DNA from: Glandiceps talaboti | Taxonomy: Eukaryota > Hemichordata > Enteropneusta > Spengelidae | NCBI RefSeq assembly: GCF_964340395.1 | Contig: NC_135560.1 | Span: 9,997,598-10,061,597, forward strand | Direction: 5' to 3' | Length of the DNA: 64,000 bases | Shown here: positions 1 through 12,352 of the stretch, in pieces | How positions within the stretch are numbered: the first letter of the stretch is position 1 | Layout of the letters: each line of letters starts with the position of its first letter | Program-made: the position numbers and the translations under genes | Notes under the pieces: model-generated | What the model was told of the DNA's origin: nothing | Seen by the model: the letters and a program-made list of their open reading frames with translations, nothing else | The model's database searches: none

Positions 1-1009
1 TGTGCTGAGAAATAACTCCTTTTGGGATCAAAAGATTGATAATGTGATACCAATTTTAACGCCATCTTAGAAAGTTGTTGTATCTCTATTTATGGATGTA
101 TTCCAACCATCAAATTGATCTGAGAAATAACTCGATTACGGTAAAATAAAATTTATTAGAAAGTTCTGGTTTCTGTACCATTGTATTTATGGAAGCACTG
201 CAATCATCAGATATTTTCCTATTTGATGGATATAATGCCACTACTTTTAATATAAACATTAACATTTTAATCTGTATATAATACTAAAAAACTGTAGAAT
301 CAAGTTGTAGGTTTTTGTTTTTTCTTCAAATAATCAAAAAGGGGGTTTGGCGCCCATGTGATTGCTAAACTTCATTTTTCACACTTCTGACCAACATTTT
401 GAAAGCTTTCACTCCTTCAGTGGTAATAGCTTCTGTATTTAACTACTGAGATGTTGATAAGTTGATAAAAAATTTACTTCTAATCTGAGATACAGTGCTG
501 GGTTTCTGGTAGCATTTTCATGTGTTTACCATCAAGTTTTTACATTGCATTGATCGTAGTGGTGTTACCGCTACATTTTGTATCATGGTTGACTTCATAT
601 ATAAACGAGTGATGTCGCACTTGTGAACATTTGTTTAGGGGAGGGGAGGGGAAGGGGATTTGGCCTAAAAGATTGTTCGTTTATTGAGCTTGTGCGACAT
701 TGTGCGATCGTCCCTTATGGTTAGAGTTATACAATCAAAACTTTTGTTGAAACTAAGATTTTCAGTTCTAGATAAACATAAAAAACTATATCTGTCATCA
801 TAGAACATCAAGTGCTTTAATTACCATTAAATATTCAAGTTAAATTTAGAAAATTTGACAATTGAAAGATTTTGATAAATTAAGCCACCTACTCTATTAT
901 CTGACTTTTCTTTTTCATTTATTTTTATGGGAAAATCCATAAAAAAAAATTGTCAATTTGAAATTCAAAAAAATAAGAACAGTAGATAACAATCAGTATG
1001 TGGAGTTAT
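1..1009. other. AT-rich sequence without a gene
   Basis: No exon, RNA gene or mobile element recognised. The only notable sequence is the G-run cluster at 638-657, listed separately. Confidence 0.5.
638..657 (+). other. G-quadruplex motif
   Basis: Four GGGG runs are separated by A, A and AA, a textbook intramolecular G-quadruplex pattern on the plus strand. Confidence 0.6.
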
Positions 1010-1011
1010 GA

Positions 1012-1405
1012 TTCCAGTGTATTTTGTTACCTTGGCAACCTGATGGTGACACGTGACTTATCACTGTCACAAAAAACGAAAGCACTGAATCTACAATTCC
1101 ATTGTATTTTGTTACCTTGGCAACCTGATGGTGACACTTATCACTGTCACAAAAAACGAAAGCAGTGAATGTACAATTCCCGCTGTATTTTGTTACCATG
1201 GCAACCTGATGGTGACACTTATCACTGTCACAAAAAACGAAAGCAGTGAATGCACAATTCCCGTTGTATTTTGTTACCTTGGCGACCTCATGGTCACACT
1301 TATCACTGTCACAAAAAACGAAAGCAGTGAATGTACAATTCCCATTGTATTTTGTTACCTTGGCAACCTCATGGTCACACTTGTCAGTGTCATAATAAAA
1401 AGGAA
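1012..1405. repeat. 81-bp tandem array, five units, with X-box-like palindromes
   Basis: Five units lie head to tail with a period of 81 bp (85 for the first). Each carries GTTACC-NN-GGCAAC or a one-base variant, at 1026, 1111, 1192, 1273 and 1354. This matches the RFX-family X-box, and the third unit has the symmetric ATGG centre. Each unit also has 'cactgtcacaaaaaacgaaag'-like sequence. Because 81 is divisible by three, frames stay open on both strands as a 27-residue periodicity. That is an arithmetic by-product, not evidence of a protein. Confidence 0.85.
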
Positions 1406-1409
1406 AGCA

Positions 1410-2142
1410 TTTATTAAATACACATCTCAAAACAATGCAACAAGATACACTTTAAATGTTCACTATTTTGTAAAGACTCCCAAATAAAGGTAAAATTTAT
1501 TTCATGATTCATCTGTATAGGAAAAACGAAACTAAGCATCTATCATTTTTCTGTCCGGTCGGTTTCTTTGATATGTGAAATTGAAGATTGCAAATATAAT
1601 TGTTAGGAGAATAGACGTGTCTCACATAAACAGAAAGTTAAATTGGTGCAAACTTTGTATTATATAGCCTTACTGATGTAAATTTAGTATAATATAGCAG
1701 TTACTTTTGACACTCAAAAATTAATACCAAATTCATTCAGGGTAAGTTATAGATTAGTTGTCGTACTTGGAGAAAGTTTTAAAAATCACAAATCACTCAA
1801 AAAGTTGTTTTGTGCATGATGGAGAATAGTTTTGTTATTACTGTCTGACACCCCTATATACTTCTCAAGTGGACTAGGCTAGTATCACAACACAATAGGA
1901 ATGAACCAAAATGTACCAAAAATCAGGTGATAGAAATCTTTATTGTTGTCTGAGAATTCAAATTTTTTCACCGTCAACTACAAATCCTACATTCAGGTCA
2001 CATCACTAGTATGACAAAATATTTAAGTTTAAGTGAATTAAAATGATCGGAAGACTTCTGTAAAAAAGCATAGATGAAAACTTGATGGTCGCAATGAAAA
2101 TTCAGCTGCGGTAGTTATATCTGAAGTAATTATTGAAACTGT
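1410..2142. other. Sequence without a recognised feature
   Basis: AT-rich, with frequent stops in all frames. A donor-like GGTAAGTT near 1740 has no convincing exon in front of it. Confidence 0.4.
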
Positions 2143-2490
2143 TTGGTTTATAGATATAATGACTTCTCAATATCGTACACCATAAGATGGATTGAATCAT
2201 CTAAAGGTAAACTTGTATGTGTAGCTGTACACGTAAGAAAACGTAATAGATTTGTATTTTACGGTGCGAACCCTAAATCAGTGCCTCCATTAACCAGAAC
2301 ATGTTGCATATGCACACATAATGCAATCATTCACGAGACACGCAGTTAAATAATACCTGTGACCAAAAACTTATGAACTAGCTTGTGCCTCGATATTGAA
2401 TATTTAATGAACACTACCATATATAGGCATCAAGGCAAATCAAACTAACATGGACCCAGATTTAAAACCAAGCTTTTAGCAAATATTTCT
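2143..2490 (+). repeat. Dispersed repeat, copy A
   Basis: About 350 bp matches the reverse complement of 32495-32850 along most of its length. Shared blocks include 'gtaagaaaacgtaa', 'tttgtattttacgg', 'gcttgtgcctcgatattgaa' (one mismatch) and 'catatatagg'. The two copies differ by small indels, so this is an old interspersed element. No coding capacity is clear and the class is unknown. A short 'cagctagtgcag' motif occurs in inverted orientation at non-equivalent ends of the two copies (2515 and 32872), which may be a remnant of inverted termini. Confidence 0.75.
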
Positions 2491-3555
2491 TGATGAAAAA
2501 ATTGTCTCCGTTGCAGCTAGTGCAGGTTTAGCCATGGTTCAACTCAAACTGTTTCGAAAGTTGCAACTTGCTTTCACAGAGAATCAGGAAATAAAAAACA
2601 TACACAATCAAGAATAGAAAATATGCTTATGTGTTTGATAGAAACGTAAAATTAATTTCATGTTGTCAGAAAGTGATTGAAGAAATATTCCAGACCCAAA
2701 ATTCTGCCTTCTTGCACTTTGTAGTTTTTTTGCTCTGACAGCAAATGTTTGGTTTGTCAGGTAACACTTGAATTGCGATTTGACTGATGATACAGAAACA
2801 ATGTTCTAACTGGTAACATGAGAATCGAAAGAAGAATGTTTGTAGTAGACGGCACTGTAGGAAAACTGAAGGGTGAAATGAAAGGCAAGACAACGTTACT
2901 GGAGGGTACACGGTTAAAATTCCGGTTCTATTTACACATGTACAGTATGTTTTCTATCAATGTATTGATCACCGACTGACTGCAGTTTGTTCTCTATAGA
3001 TGGAGGGTTTTATTTCCATTGAAGTATCATCTTTCATTCCTGTGTTGACAGACAAGTGATGGTAGCTCGGGTGCCGTGTTCAAGTTTCATTAGATGTACA
3101 CAATATTTGAGCATCACTGCCCTGTTGAAACAATGGCTCATACCTGATCCCAACAGTCAGCTCTGGTCAGGTCTTTGTTCCCGGGTTATTGATCGAGATT
3201 TTCTGTATGTGCTGCCCCTCCAAAGCAGGAAATAGCACAGCTATATTGTGGTATACGTTCTCCAGTTTCTTCCTCTTAAATATTGCGTAGGATCTGTCAA
3301 TTGGCTGTCACTAGTATACCGCAGTATGCACATGCATGATCTAGAGGCTACCAAGAGAAAACATTAGTAGAAATAACATGTCTCCTGGGAACACAACTCG
3401 TGTGTTATTATATGCATGCTAGGGCATGAAATACTCTATAGTAAGATGCTGCAATGCCAACAGCATTCCCCGGTTCAAAATGTACAGTCATTGTTTGAAT
3501 TTTATTAATCTTCACCCTTCCCTTGAACTCATTTTCTTTTTTCCCCTTTCCGCAG
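2491..3555. other. Sequence without a recognised feature
   Basis: No exon with paired splice sites seen, apart from the acceptor region of the exon at 3556. If the exon call is right, this is the preceding intron. Confidence 0.35.
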
Positions 3556-3613
3556 AAAAAGACTGAAGAGAAAGCAAAATTGAAGATTCTTCCTTCAGCT
3601 ACCAAAACAAAAG
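3556..3613 (+). CDS. Candidate internal exon, unrecognised Lys/Glu-rich protein
   Basis: This is a 58-bp open exon. On its left is a long pyrimidine tract ending in CCGCAG; on its right is a good donor, AAAG|GTATGTG. Only one frame is open through it: it starts in phase 0, reads KKTEEKAKLKILPSATKTK, and leaves one G over. That G joins in frame to the two bases AC that open the candidate terminal exon at 32153, making GAC (Asp). The peptide is basic and probably disordered, as in a nuclear or cytosolic tail. I do not recognise the family. The earlier exons, including the start codon, are not evident in 1-3555 and are presumably upstream of the window. An RFX-like palindrome, GTAACCATGGAAAC, sits just inside the following intron near 3620. 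The splice signals and the single open frame are seen directly; the pairing with 32153 is inference. Confidence 0.45.
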
Positions 3614-4888
3614 GTATGTGTAACCATGGAAACTGAAAATAAAGGGGAAAAGCGTAACAATTTTGTTAGTATGTGTACACTGTATAACAGGATGAGTAGT
3701 GCTGGCTTAACTCCCTAATGTAATGCCAAATCACTAGCTTCTCTGTTGAGCAGATTTCTATTTGCTTGCGATAATGTTCTTCAATTTTAGAGGATTTGGC
3801 TTAAATGGAAAGGAAAAACTATGATATGAATTTTTCAGAATAACAACATTTGTGATTTGCTCAAAGAGAACGTGTATAAGCAGCATTATCAGTGGAGAAA
3901 GACGGCCCTCCCCTGCTGTGTGCTAGAATATTTACCGTTTAAACATACATCAACAGACTGTCCAGGAAAAACGATGTCCCGTAGTTCATTATTAATAACC
4001 CGTTTTGCCTGGCATTGTGTTCCTTTAGGTGAAAAGACTGTGTTATTGAGATTGGGTAGACTTCATGATAGAGAAAGGCACGGGCATATATTACTAGTCG
4101 TTATTGTGTATTTGGACTTTTAATACACTTGCTTTTGAAATGAAACTTCAGTGCATCTGGTCGGCTGTAAAGATGAATTATTCATAAGTATGATTAAGAC
4201 AGATAAAATTAAATAAGAACATGTATAGATTCGTAGGAAATCAGCTGAGATGTTATCACCGAGATTCGTCATTCATAAAGTAGAATTTATAATCAACATG
4301 GGATAAGAGCCTGCGCTGATTTCTATAAGTAATACTTGTAGTAGGAGAGACACCTTTAGACGACGTGTAATTTTAATTACACCGTGGGTATTGTTGCGGC
4401 ACATTCTCTAACGAAGCCAAATGAGTGGTCTTTCCCTTCACGGGTACAGTAATTACACTAGTGATAAAATAGATGAAATTAACTGGTAAACTGTAATGAA
4501 ATTATACCATTGTTGGTTTTTAATATCCGAAATCAGATTACAGCACTGTTTGTGTAGACCAGATTTCAGAGTAGTCTCGCCATGGCTGTCAGTCATGGGT
4601 TTTTTTTATTGCGGTGGAAAAAAAAAACGATCGGATGACAGGAAAGTGTTGTTCTGTTGGTAGTTTGAACTTCAGAGGTTGGGGAATGAGTGCGTCATAT
4701 TACAAATGTGACTTCCGGAGTTCATCAATTATATTTTGCAATTGAATAGTGGAAGTCAACGTATTAGGCATTATGCAAATGAGTACATTCAGTAAAATTG
4801 TAATTTTGCCATTAACTGAAATAAATATCAATAAGGATGTAGGATTACAGAATTTGGGAAATTAAGTATTTTAATGTTTTTGTTATGA

Positions 4889-4906
4889 GGGAGGGGAGGG
4901 GAGGGG
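4889..4906 (+). other. G-quadruplex motif
   Basis: GGG and three GGGG runs, each separated by a single A, on the plus strand. Confidence 0.6.
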
Positions 4907-7900
4907 TGGATGTGGGGGATAAAGAGGTAAAATTCTCAGGTATTGCAATGAGGCTCCACACCAAAAATATGGTACTAAGATTGCCAAACCTTTGCGAAAA
5001 ATACTGTATTTCATCAGTAAACCAGCTGTTGTTGTTGTTGAGATTTATAATAATATTTAGTATTGCTGGTAAAGGCTGCCAGTCCAAATAATATAACCAT
5101 TTCTTTCATTTCACATGATGTCTAACCATTTTAAAAACAACAAATATTGCTCACAGGATTACCCGTTACAGCAAATGCATGCAAGGAATTCAAATTTGTC
5201 CAAAAATTGAAGCCATTTTTTCTCAACCTGTGATGATTTTTTGTGTACATAGTATTCTAATTTGACTGTCAATCCTCGGTCAGATATCAAAGTCAAACAC
5301 TCTCATGCTTATCACAGATGCTTCATGCATAGAACATGAGAATGTACAAAGATGGACAGGTTAGGGAGAAGTTCTGATAAAGTAAAACCAGAGTGCTGAA
5401 TTCTAAATACCTCGAGGGCAGTGTTTGCTCTGAAAATTTGCGTAAGATGAAGAGATTTGAACTATTTGATGTGATGTATCTGATGTAAGCATGTTTATTT
5501 GAAGCGTTGTATTCAGTAGATGAACTTTCCAAAGTCATAGAGATTCAATTTGAAACTATAAAAAATGGCGTGATGAAACCAAGTTTGTAGGTGTCAAAAA
5601 TAATGGACCTTTATCTCTCAGAGTCATGAAATGAAAGTTTATCCAGTTATTCTTTATAGCATTAAAAAAGTTTCACATTCATTTACGCATTCAAAATAAT
5701 GTATATCCTGTGAGTGACCTCAACATGTATATTTTCCTTTTAAAATATCTTAAGATTGTAGGAAGGGAAACAACCATTTGAAATTGATATTTCCGGGACC
5801 AAGAAAACGGTATTTTCTGACGGATTCAAACTTGTCAAGACATGAGTTCAAACTTTGTACATTATTATACCATTCAAATAATTATACTATGTTGTCAGAA
5901 AACTTTGTACAACAAAGAAATTTGGTCTATTCACAGAGTACTATCTTAGGATACAGCAGTTTAATACTGTACAATTCAACATTAGTATTCCAGATTTTCA
6001 GTTTCCCAAGTTCATACCAATATATCTTATTAATTTTCTAGGGTCTTTTTGATAAATTTTTTTTTCACAACTTCCTACTAATATATGTTATTAATCTTCT
6101 AGGGCCTGTTTTGATTATAATTTTATGAAATTTCAACAAGAAAATGGACAATTGTTCGTTCAGTGTACGATAAAATTTAGCACGTGACTGTTTCACCGAG
6201 AACAAACCTCAACTTTGCTTTTGAAAATGTAGACAACTAGAAAAAACAGACCATTCCTGGCTAAGTATTTGTTAACATTGGTAGATGTAACAGATACTGT
6301 TACGTTTGAGTAATCCTTCTCGTTTCTCAGGTAGTTTGTATTTCTACATTTGTGTAGGTATAAAAATCAAAGCGATCGTATATATGTGAACATGTATGGT
6401 TTCTATTCTATGCCTGATTTCACGTCGGCATGGCAACATACCCTAAAACCAACAACTTCCACTTCAAATTCAACGAAAGAGGGGAAAAAATGAAAATAAG
6501 AGACGTTGATTCTTTATAACTACTTGAAGATTTTAGTTGAAGAGCATTATTAGAGCTTTCAAGGTATGACAAATTTGACGATTAAATGATCATTTTTTGT
6601 AATTTGATCTGGTGATTAGAATAGAATACAGTATGATTACGACGGCTAATTCCCCCTCTATGCTCTTAATTACCAAACGGTGGTTGTCTGGCAAATTAGG
6701 AATTCGACTTTATGCAACTCCGCTATCATTATCTTTTCAGTTATCCTGACTTCCCATCATCAGAGTCTTTATGTATTCCGGCGGTGATTTGCAGACACTG
6801 TGTTCCAGCAGTGATTTGCAGACACTCTGTGTACATATAGAACGTAACGCACAAGGCTAGGATTGCCTTCCCTTTCGTTTGTTCTCCACCCTCTAAATAT
6901 TTCAATGTCGTTTATGTTCGCTTTAATAGCGTTGTGCAGTGACAAAAAGTAGAAATTAGAGATAACAACTTTATAATAGGAAGTATTAGAAATTAATTAG
7001 GAGACTAATTTATCTAAATGCTTTATTCAGTATACTTTCTCATTCTAAAAAAAGTAAAACTTTCCCAGCCAACAGTTTTGACAAAAATTAGTCATCCTTT
7101 TTAGTAAATTTTTGAAATGAATCCAAGATCACAGGAAGTAACAATTGAATTTATTTGGTGATTTTAAACCAACTTCATTAAAAACATTATTTAAAACAGA
7201 TTTTATTTTTCAGATAAGTGTACATAGGTCCATAGGTCAGATTGTTGCCTTTGGCACACAGAATGGCGAACGAAAACTCTGTAGTTGGTGAAAATTTTGA
7301 AAATGCTTGATTTTATGGTTGTAGTGGTTGATACAGTAAGCTTTGAAAGATTATATGGATTTGGTTGTGGCTAGTGGCTCTTTCATCTATCTAATGTGTA
7401 GTGTCATTAGCCAGGCTGGCTTTCCCATCACTCCTCCGTTGATCTGTGTCATTTCATCCTTTTGCCCAGGTTTATATAGTGTGTCTCCTACTGTGCAAAT
7501 CAAAATAATATTCAGTTTATGATTTTCAGTTTGTAATAACTACCTTGTCTGTAAGTGTTTCTATCAGTTTTATGATAGATTGTCAATCCCTAGCATTTAT
7601 TCTACATTGTCAACGCCAATCAAATTCGTACTCACAGCAAGCCAAATAAATGACTTTACTATGTTCTGCCCCGGGGCTGAAACCCTAATTTAATGTACAA
7701 CTAAAAGCTCTACCCAGCTCCACAGAGAGAGAGCGTTTTAATATTTCACCGTGTCTGTGGCAAGGTATCGGAAATTACGTTTTTAGTTAGCTTGTTATTA
7801 AAAGTAAGTTGAGCCGGTGACAAAAGACAAATTTCTAATTATGCTCAACATGAAAGAAAGAGTGATTCTTGTTATTGTTTTGGGTCGAAGGTCAGTGGAA

Positions 7901-8266
7901 AGATGGAACACCCCCCCCCCCAAAAAAAAAAGAAGTAAGATTTATTCATGTATGATCTAGTGAATATTAAGCGAGTGTAGGTTTGGTTGACTCGATATCA
8001 CTATGCCCTGCGGCTGCCTCCACCATGTCTTGTTATTTGCATCAAGGTTTGGTCAGAGTGGAATTAATGTGGCTGCAAGCTTCATGTGAAAAATGGTCAT
8101 CATTAGTATTTTTGGTGTGTGTGTTGGAGTAGGGGTGAGGGTTGTGGTGTGGTTTATGTTTTGCTCAGTAGTAGTAAAGTCACAATGAAAACTAAATGTA
8201 AAAAATTTGCCTGTTTTGAGGGTGGTGTAATGTGTGTATATAGTGTTGTAATGTCATTTGTGTGTT

Positions 8267-8291
8267 GGGGGGATGGGGATGGGGAGGGGGG
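8267..8291 (+). other. G-quadruplex motif
   Basis: Four G-runs of 6, 4, 4 and 6 bases are separated by AT, AT and A. This is one of the most regular quadruplex motifs in the window. Confidence 0.6.
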
Positions 8292-9898
8292 CACTGTTTT
8301 GTGTTTTTTGAAATATCAAACGTAAGATGTCCTGTAAAAATACCGACTGCACTACACAACAACCAACCTTGGTTTTGTGAAATCTTGAGATGTCTTTTTA
8401 TTGGTACAGTATATAGTAAATACCTTGGCAAGAATCAAACGTAACTACTCATCGTTTCTCACAAATGCCGCAGTTTAACTAAAAATTTCTCTTCTCTTGA
8501 ATTGAGATAAAAACATCAACTGCCAGATAAAGCTGCTACTTCATAAGATTTGATCTTCTGACTGTCTCTAGTTTGTCTGACGACTATAACAAACCCTCAG
8601 AAGCATGATATAACTCGGTGTCTTTCACGACTTCATAAAATGTTAACAATGTCCTTGTCCCATATTTCTGTTTTCACTTTTGTTAACCATAAATGTGATT
8701 GCCGTAGCATGGTGCTAAGAGGATTTTAATTATTTATCCAATAAGTCCGCATTTAGGGGGAATGAAATATTTTATGATTCTCTTTATCTCTGCAACCTAT
8801 AATTTTTAACCTTTTACAAGGATTTTGACATGTTTGGACAGAAAAAAATGAATATTTTGAAGATTTATTCTTCATATTTTTATTGTACGGAAATTGTGAA
8901 ATATTACACGAAACTTCATGTATTGTCTGAAAATATGACCAATATTGACATTTGAAGAAACCAAATAAAACATTTCTATTGGATTCACATCTGTGCAAAC
9001 TGACCATATTGAGAATTGTATGACTTTGAAGGAGCAAAATTGTAGTCTGCTCACATTTCAAAAAGCTCAAAATTGGTGATAAAATAGTGAATCGGGTTTA
9101 TTTTGCTTTCAGTTTTGGTTCGAAAGTGCAGTCAACATGTGTGAATTTAGGATGGTAAAGTCCACAACTATCAAAAGTAGTGAATTTTGGAGAAATTAGC
9201 AAACAACATGGCTTATGTATCTACAGTGGCTTTTCATACAACGGAGAGAATCTCCATTCATTCTTGAACTGTATCTGGCCTTAGACTTGTTCACTGACCC
9301 ACATAACAGATACAACTTGTCAAGTACCATTGATTTCGTACAAAATTCATGGAGTGACTAACCATGTCTGTTGCCATGGAGACGATATCTGCCAAGGTGG
9401 TCCCAGGGCTAAGATTAGGTAAATCGGTTTTTAGCTCAGATAAACTCCGAGTGGAAAAATCCGCCTAATTCCGTAATTGAGGCTGCAAGAGTTGTCACAG
9501 TACCCTCGTGGAGATTAAAATCTCTCAGAAAAATTACAGTTCAACCCCAGAAGTATTTTAGTTGGGAAAGTAAAGTGCGCCTGAAATTGTAATGAATGAG
9601 TCCAACAATGCTTAGTAGTTTGCCTAGCTTTAGCTGGGATACAAATCTCCTGCTGTATAAAGATCAGATTGATAGACTTTACAATATCAGTCAGATTTCA
9701 CTGTTGGCATCATAAATTGTGTCTGCATTTCATCAGATTTGTTTTATAATGTTAGCGGTTGGTAAAATCTCGTGTGAAATAATGCCGGACCCTAAATAAT
9801 AGCACATTGTTTTTTTTTGCCTACTATCAAAAATAATTTCACTGACATGCATACCTAGATGTACTGGTAATGTAGCCTCAGCTAAAAGACAACAAATT

Positions 9899-10095
9899 GT
9901 TGAGGGCCCAAAATGATCAATAAAAAGGGAGGCTTACTTCTGAGTCACTGTGTAGTGAAGGATAGGAGTACACCAAATTTTTGATGGGTTGTAAGAAACT
10001 GCTATGAATCATGCAGTAGTGATTTGATGTGGGTTGAAATGATAAAAAATGAACTTACTTGTGAGTCACTGGATAGGGGAACACCACATTTATCA
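9899..10095. repeat. Imperfect tandem duplication
   Basis: Two diverged copies of a segment containing 'aaatgat..aaaa..gaggcttacttctgagtcactg' and 'acaccaaattt', about 140 bp apart. Confidence 0.45.
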
Positions 10096-10230
10096 TTTTT
10101 ATTTATTTATTAGTCCTCAAGAGATACAATGTAATAGAAACAATAAACACAAAACAAAGACAAGTAAAAGCAAAGACAGGCTACACAAATACACAAATAC
10201 GACTTAACATCACTTTAACAATCTGACAGC
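10096..10230 (-). mobile_element. Possible 3' tail of a non-LTR retroelement
   Basis: Read on the minus strand this is T-rich sequence followed by 'tgaggactaataaataaata', which resembles the 3' end of invertebrate LINEs, where a transcript tail ends in short A-rich repeats. No reverse-transcriptase frame is readable in 10230-10540, so this is a weak call. Confidence 0.2.
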
Positions 10231-11708
10231 TGACAAAACTATTTCTGTATCAAACTTTGGAGCATTTAAGACAACGGTATCTGTGCTCATATGGGAAAAT
10301 ATCGAAATATGCATTAAGTGGATGTTTTTTGTCAACAGCAATCACATGTGCCGTGCGCAGGCAGTACTGCAGTAAATTTTGATACGGCATAAAAGATTTC
10401 TGTGTATCAGTGGTGTGTTAATTTCGGCTGAGAGAGTACGGTGTGTGCCGGATGTACCACTTTGCCGGCTTCAAACATTTTAGTACATCCGTGTTATAAA
10501 CCATCACACACAACATAGTTTGTTACTATCATAGATGAAGGCAGATGGGGGATTTGTTGTACCTACATCAGGTATCTCCTGTGGGGGTAGGTCTTGCTCT
10601 CCTGTCGTCAAAAAACAGAAGACTTAAAGGTCACACAGAGCTCAGACACAATGAGAAAAAGACAAAGTGTGTGAACAAGTTGATTTGTTTTAAAGGTAGT
10701 TGTTTGAGACTCAGGGAAATGATGTAGCATCGTTCTGGGAAAAGTCGTAGATGCTGTGATAATAGGGAGCTCAGACATCAGATAACCAATTTCTGTTTGT
10801 GTATTCCTCAGCGAACCATTGTGAAGTCTGTCGGTCCACTTCAGTTCCCTGTTCACTCTTTGAGAAATTTCAAATTAAATTCTTAAAATTCCCAAGTGAA
10901 CTGAAATTACTGCTATAGATGTCTAGAACAGGATCCGGGGAAAGGTATTCTGCCAGTGGAATTGCTTACATTGGCTCCTTCGTGCGTTGACCCTTTCTTG
11001 TTTGACAGCTCGCAAGATAAAATTAGCAAACGGGTGATGTTGATCTGCTTTCACACACAAAAACTACGGTCACTTCTGTTCCTACAAAACCAAAACTGCA
11101 AATGTAGTGTGTAGAGAGTCACCTAGCTTGTACGGAAACTATGTGCTGGGAAAAAAAAGAGAAGAAATTAGATGTAATCGTCAGTCTATCTTTATGTTGA
11201 TCCTCCTAAAATGTTTGTTATTCGAGAATTTCCACGAGTGCGATAAAGAGATAAGCTCATGAACGACATTAGGATGCGAGGGTCGTAAAATTCATCAGCT
11301 TTGGTAATGTGCCCTATTTTATTGTCATGGCAAAACAGTTTGGATTTTGAACAAATCTTGTCGCTGTTTTGCCATTAATCCTCCATTAATTTGGAGTCGT
11401 TTACACACACTATCGTAATCTTTGTTCTCCTTTTCTGCCCACATCAAAAAACGTTTCTTGCATGACATTTTAACCTACCTGAATAATGTAATAGATAATG
11501 ACGGTGACACAGGTAGGTTTATGAATGGCCACCAATAGTCAGATATCAATATCTATAACCAGGACATGACAAATTTTTTCTATGTCAGAACAAATGCAAG
11601 GAAAATTTCCATTCTTTGGTGAAATACATGTCTTGTTAAGAATGATTTTATTATCCAAAATAACATCAGTAGTTAAAGATTTTGTGTGTAATGTGTGTGT
11701 GTTTGTAA

Positions 11709-11727
11709 TGTGTGTGTGTGTGTGTGT

Positions 11728-11794
<67 letters not shown>
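11709..11794. repeat. (GT)n microsatellite
   Basis: Almost pure GT array of about 85 bp with one GA interruption. Confidence 0.95.
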
Positions 11795-11797
<3 letters not shown>

Positions 11798-11992
11798 ACG
11801 TGAGCATACATGTATGTATGTCTATGTACACATGTATGTCTATGTACATGTAGTACACACACACTATACTGTCATTAGGAATACATACAATAACTTGATA
11901 AAGAGAAATTATAGGCAGGTTGTTGGTAGTGGTACACAATGGCTGCCATAATCATCATTGTCTATTTAGACTCTTATCAATATCATTTGCTA

Positions 11993-12352
11993 AATTCAAC
12001 TTGGCAATGACCACTCATAAGACATCCACAAGTTCAACTTGGCAATGACCACTCAAAAGACATCCACAAGTTCAACTTGACAATGACCACTCAACAAACA
12101 TCAATGAGTTCAACTTGGCATTGATCACTCAAAAGACATTAACAGAGTTCAACTTGGCAATGACCACCCAACAAACATCCACAAGTTCAACTTGACAATG
12201 ACCACTCAACAAACATCAATGAGTTCAACTTGGCATTGATCACTCAAAAGACATTAACAGAGTTCAACTTGGCATTGAAATTATGCATTGGCCACTCGAG
12301 AAACAGCAAAGAGTTCAACTTGGCATTGACCACTCCAGAAACATCAACAATT
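11993..12352. repeat. Minisatellite, ~38-bp unit
   Basis: About nine imperfect units built on 'gttcaacttggcaatgacc' followed by 'actcaaaagacatccaca'. Units vary by small indels (36-60 bp), and a two-unit block is itself repeated around 12070-12250. Confidence 0.85.

Noticed and set aside
993-1487. Open frames on both strands with 27-residue repeats
   Set aside because: The 81-bp tandem unit is divisible by three, so frames persist by arithmetic. No signal peptide, domain or splice context.
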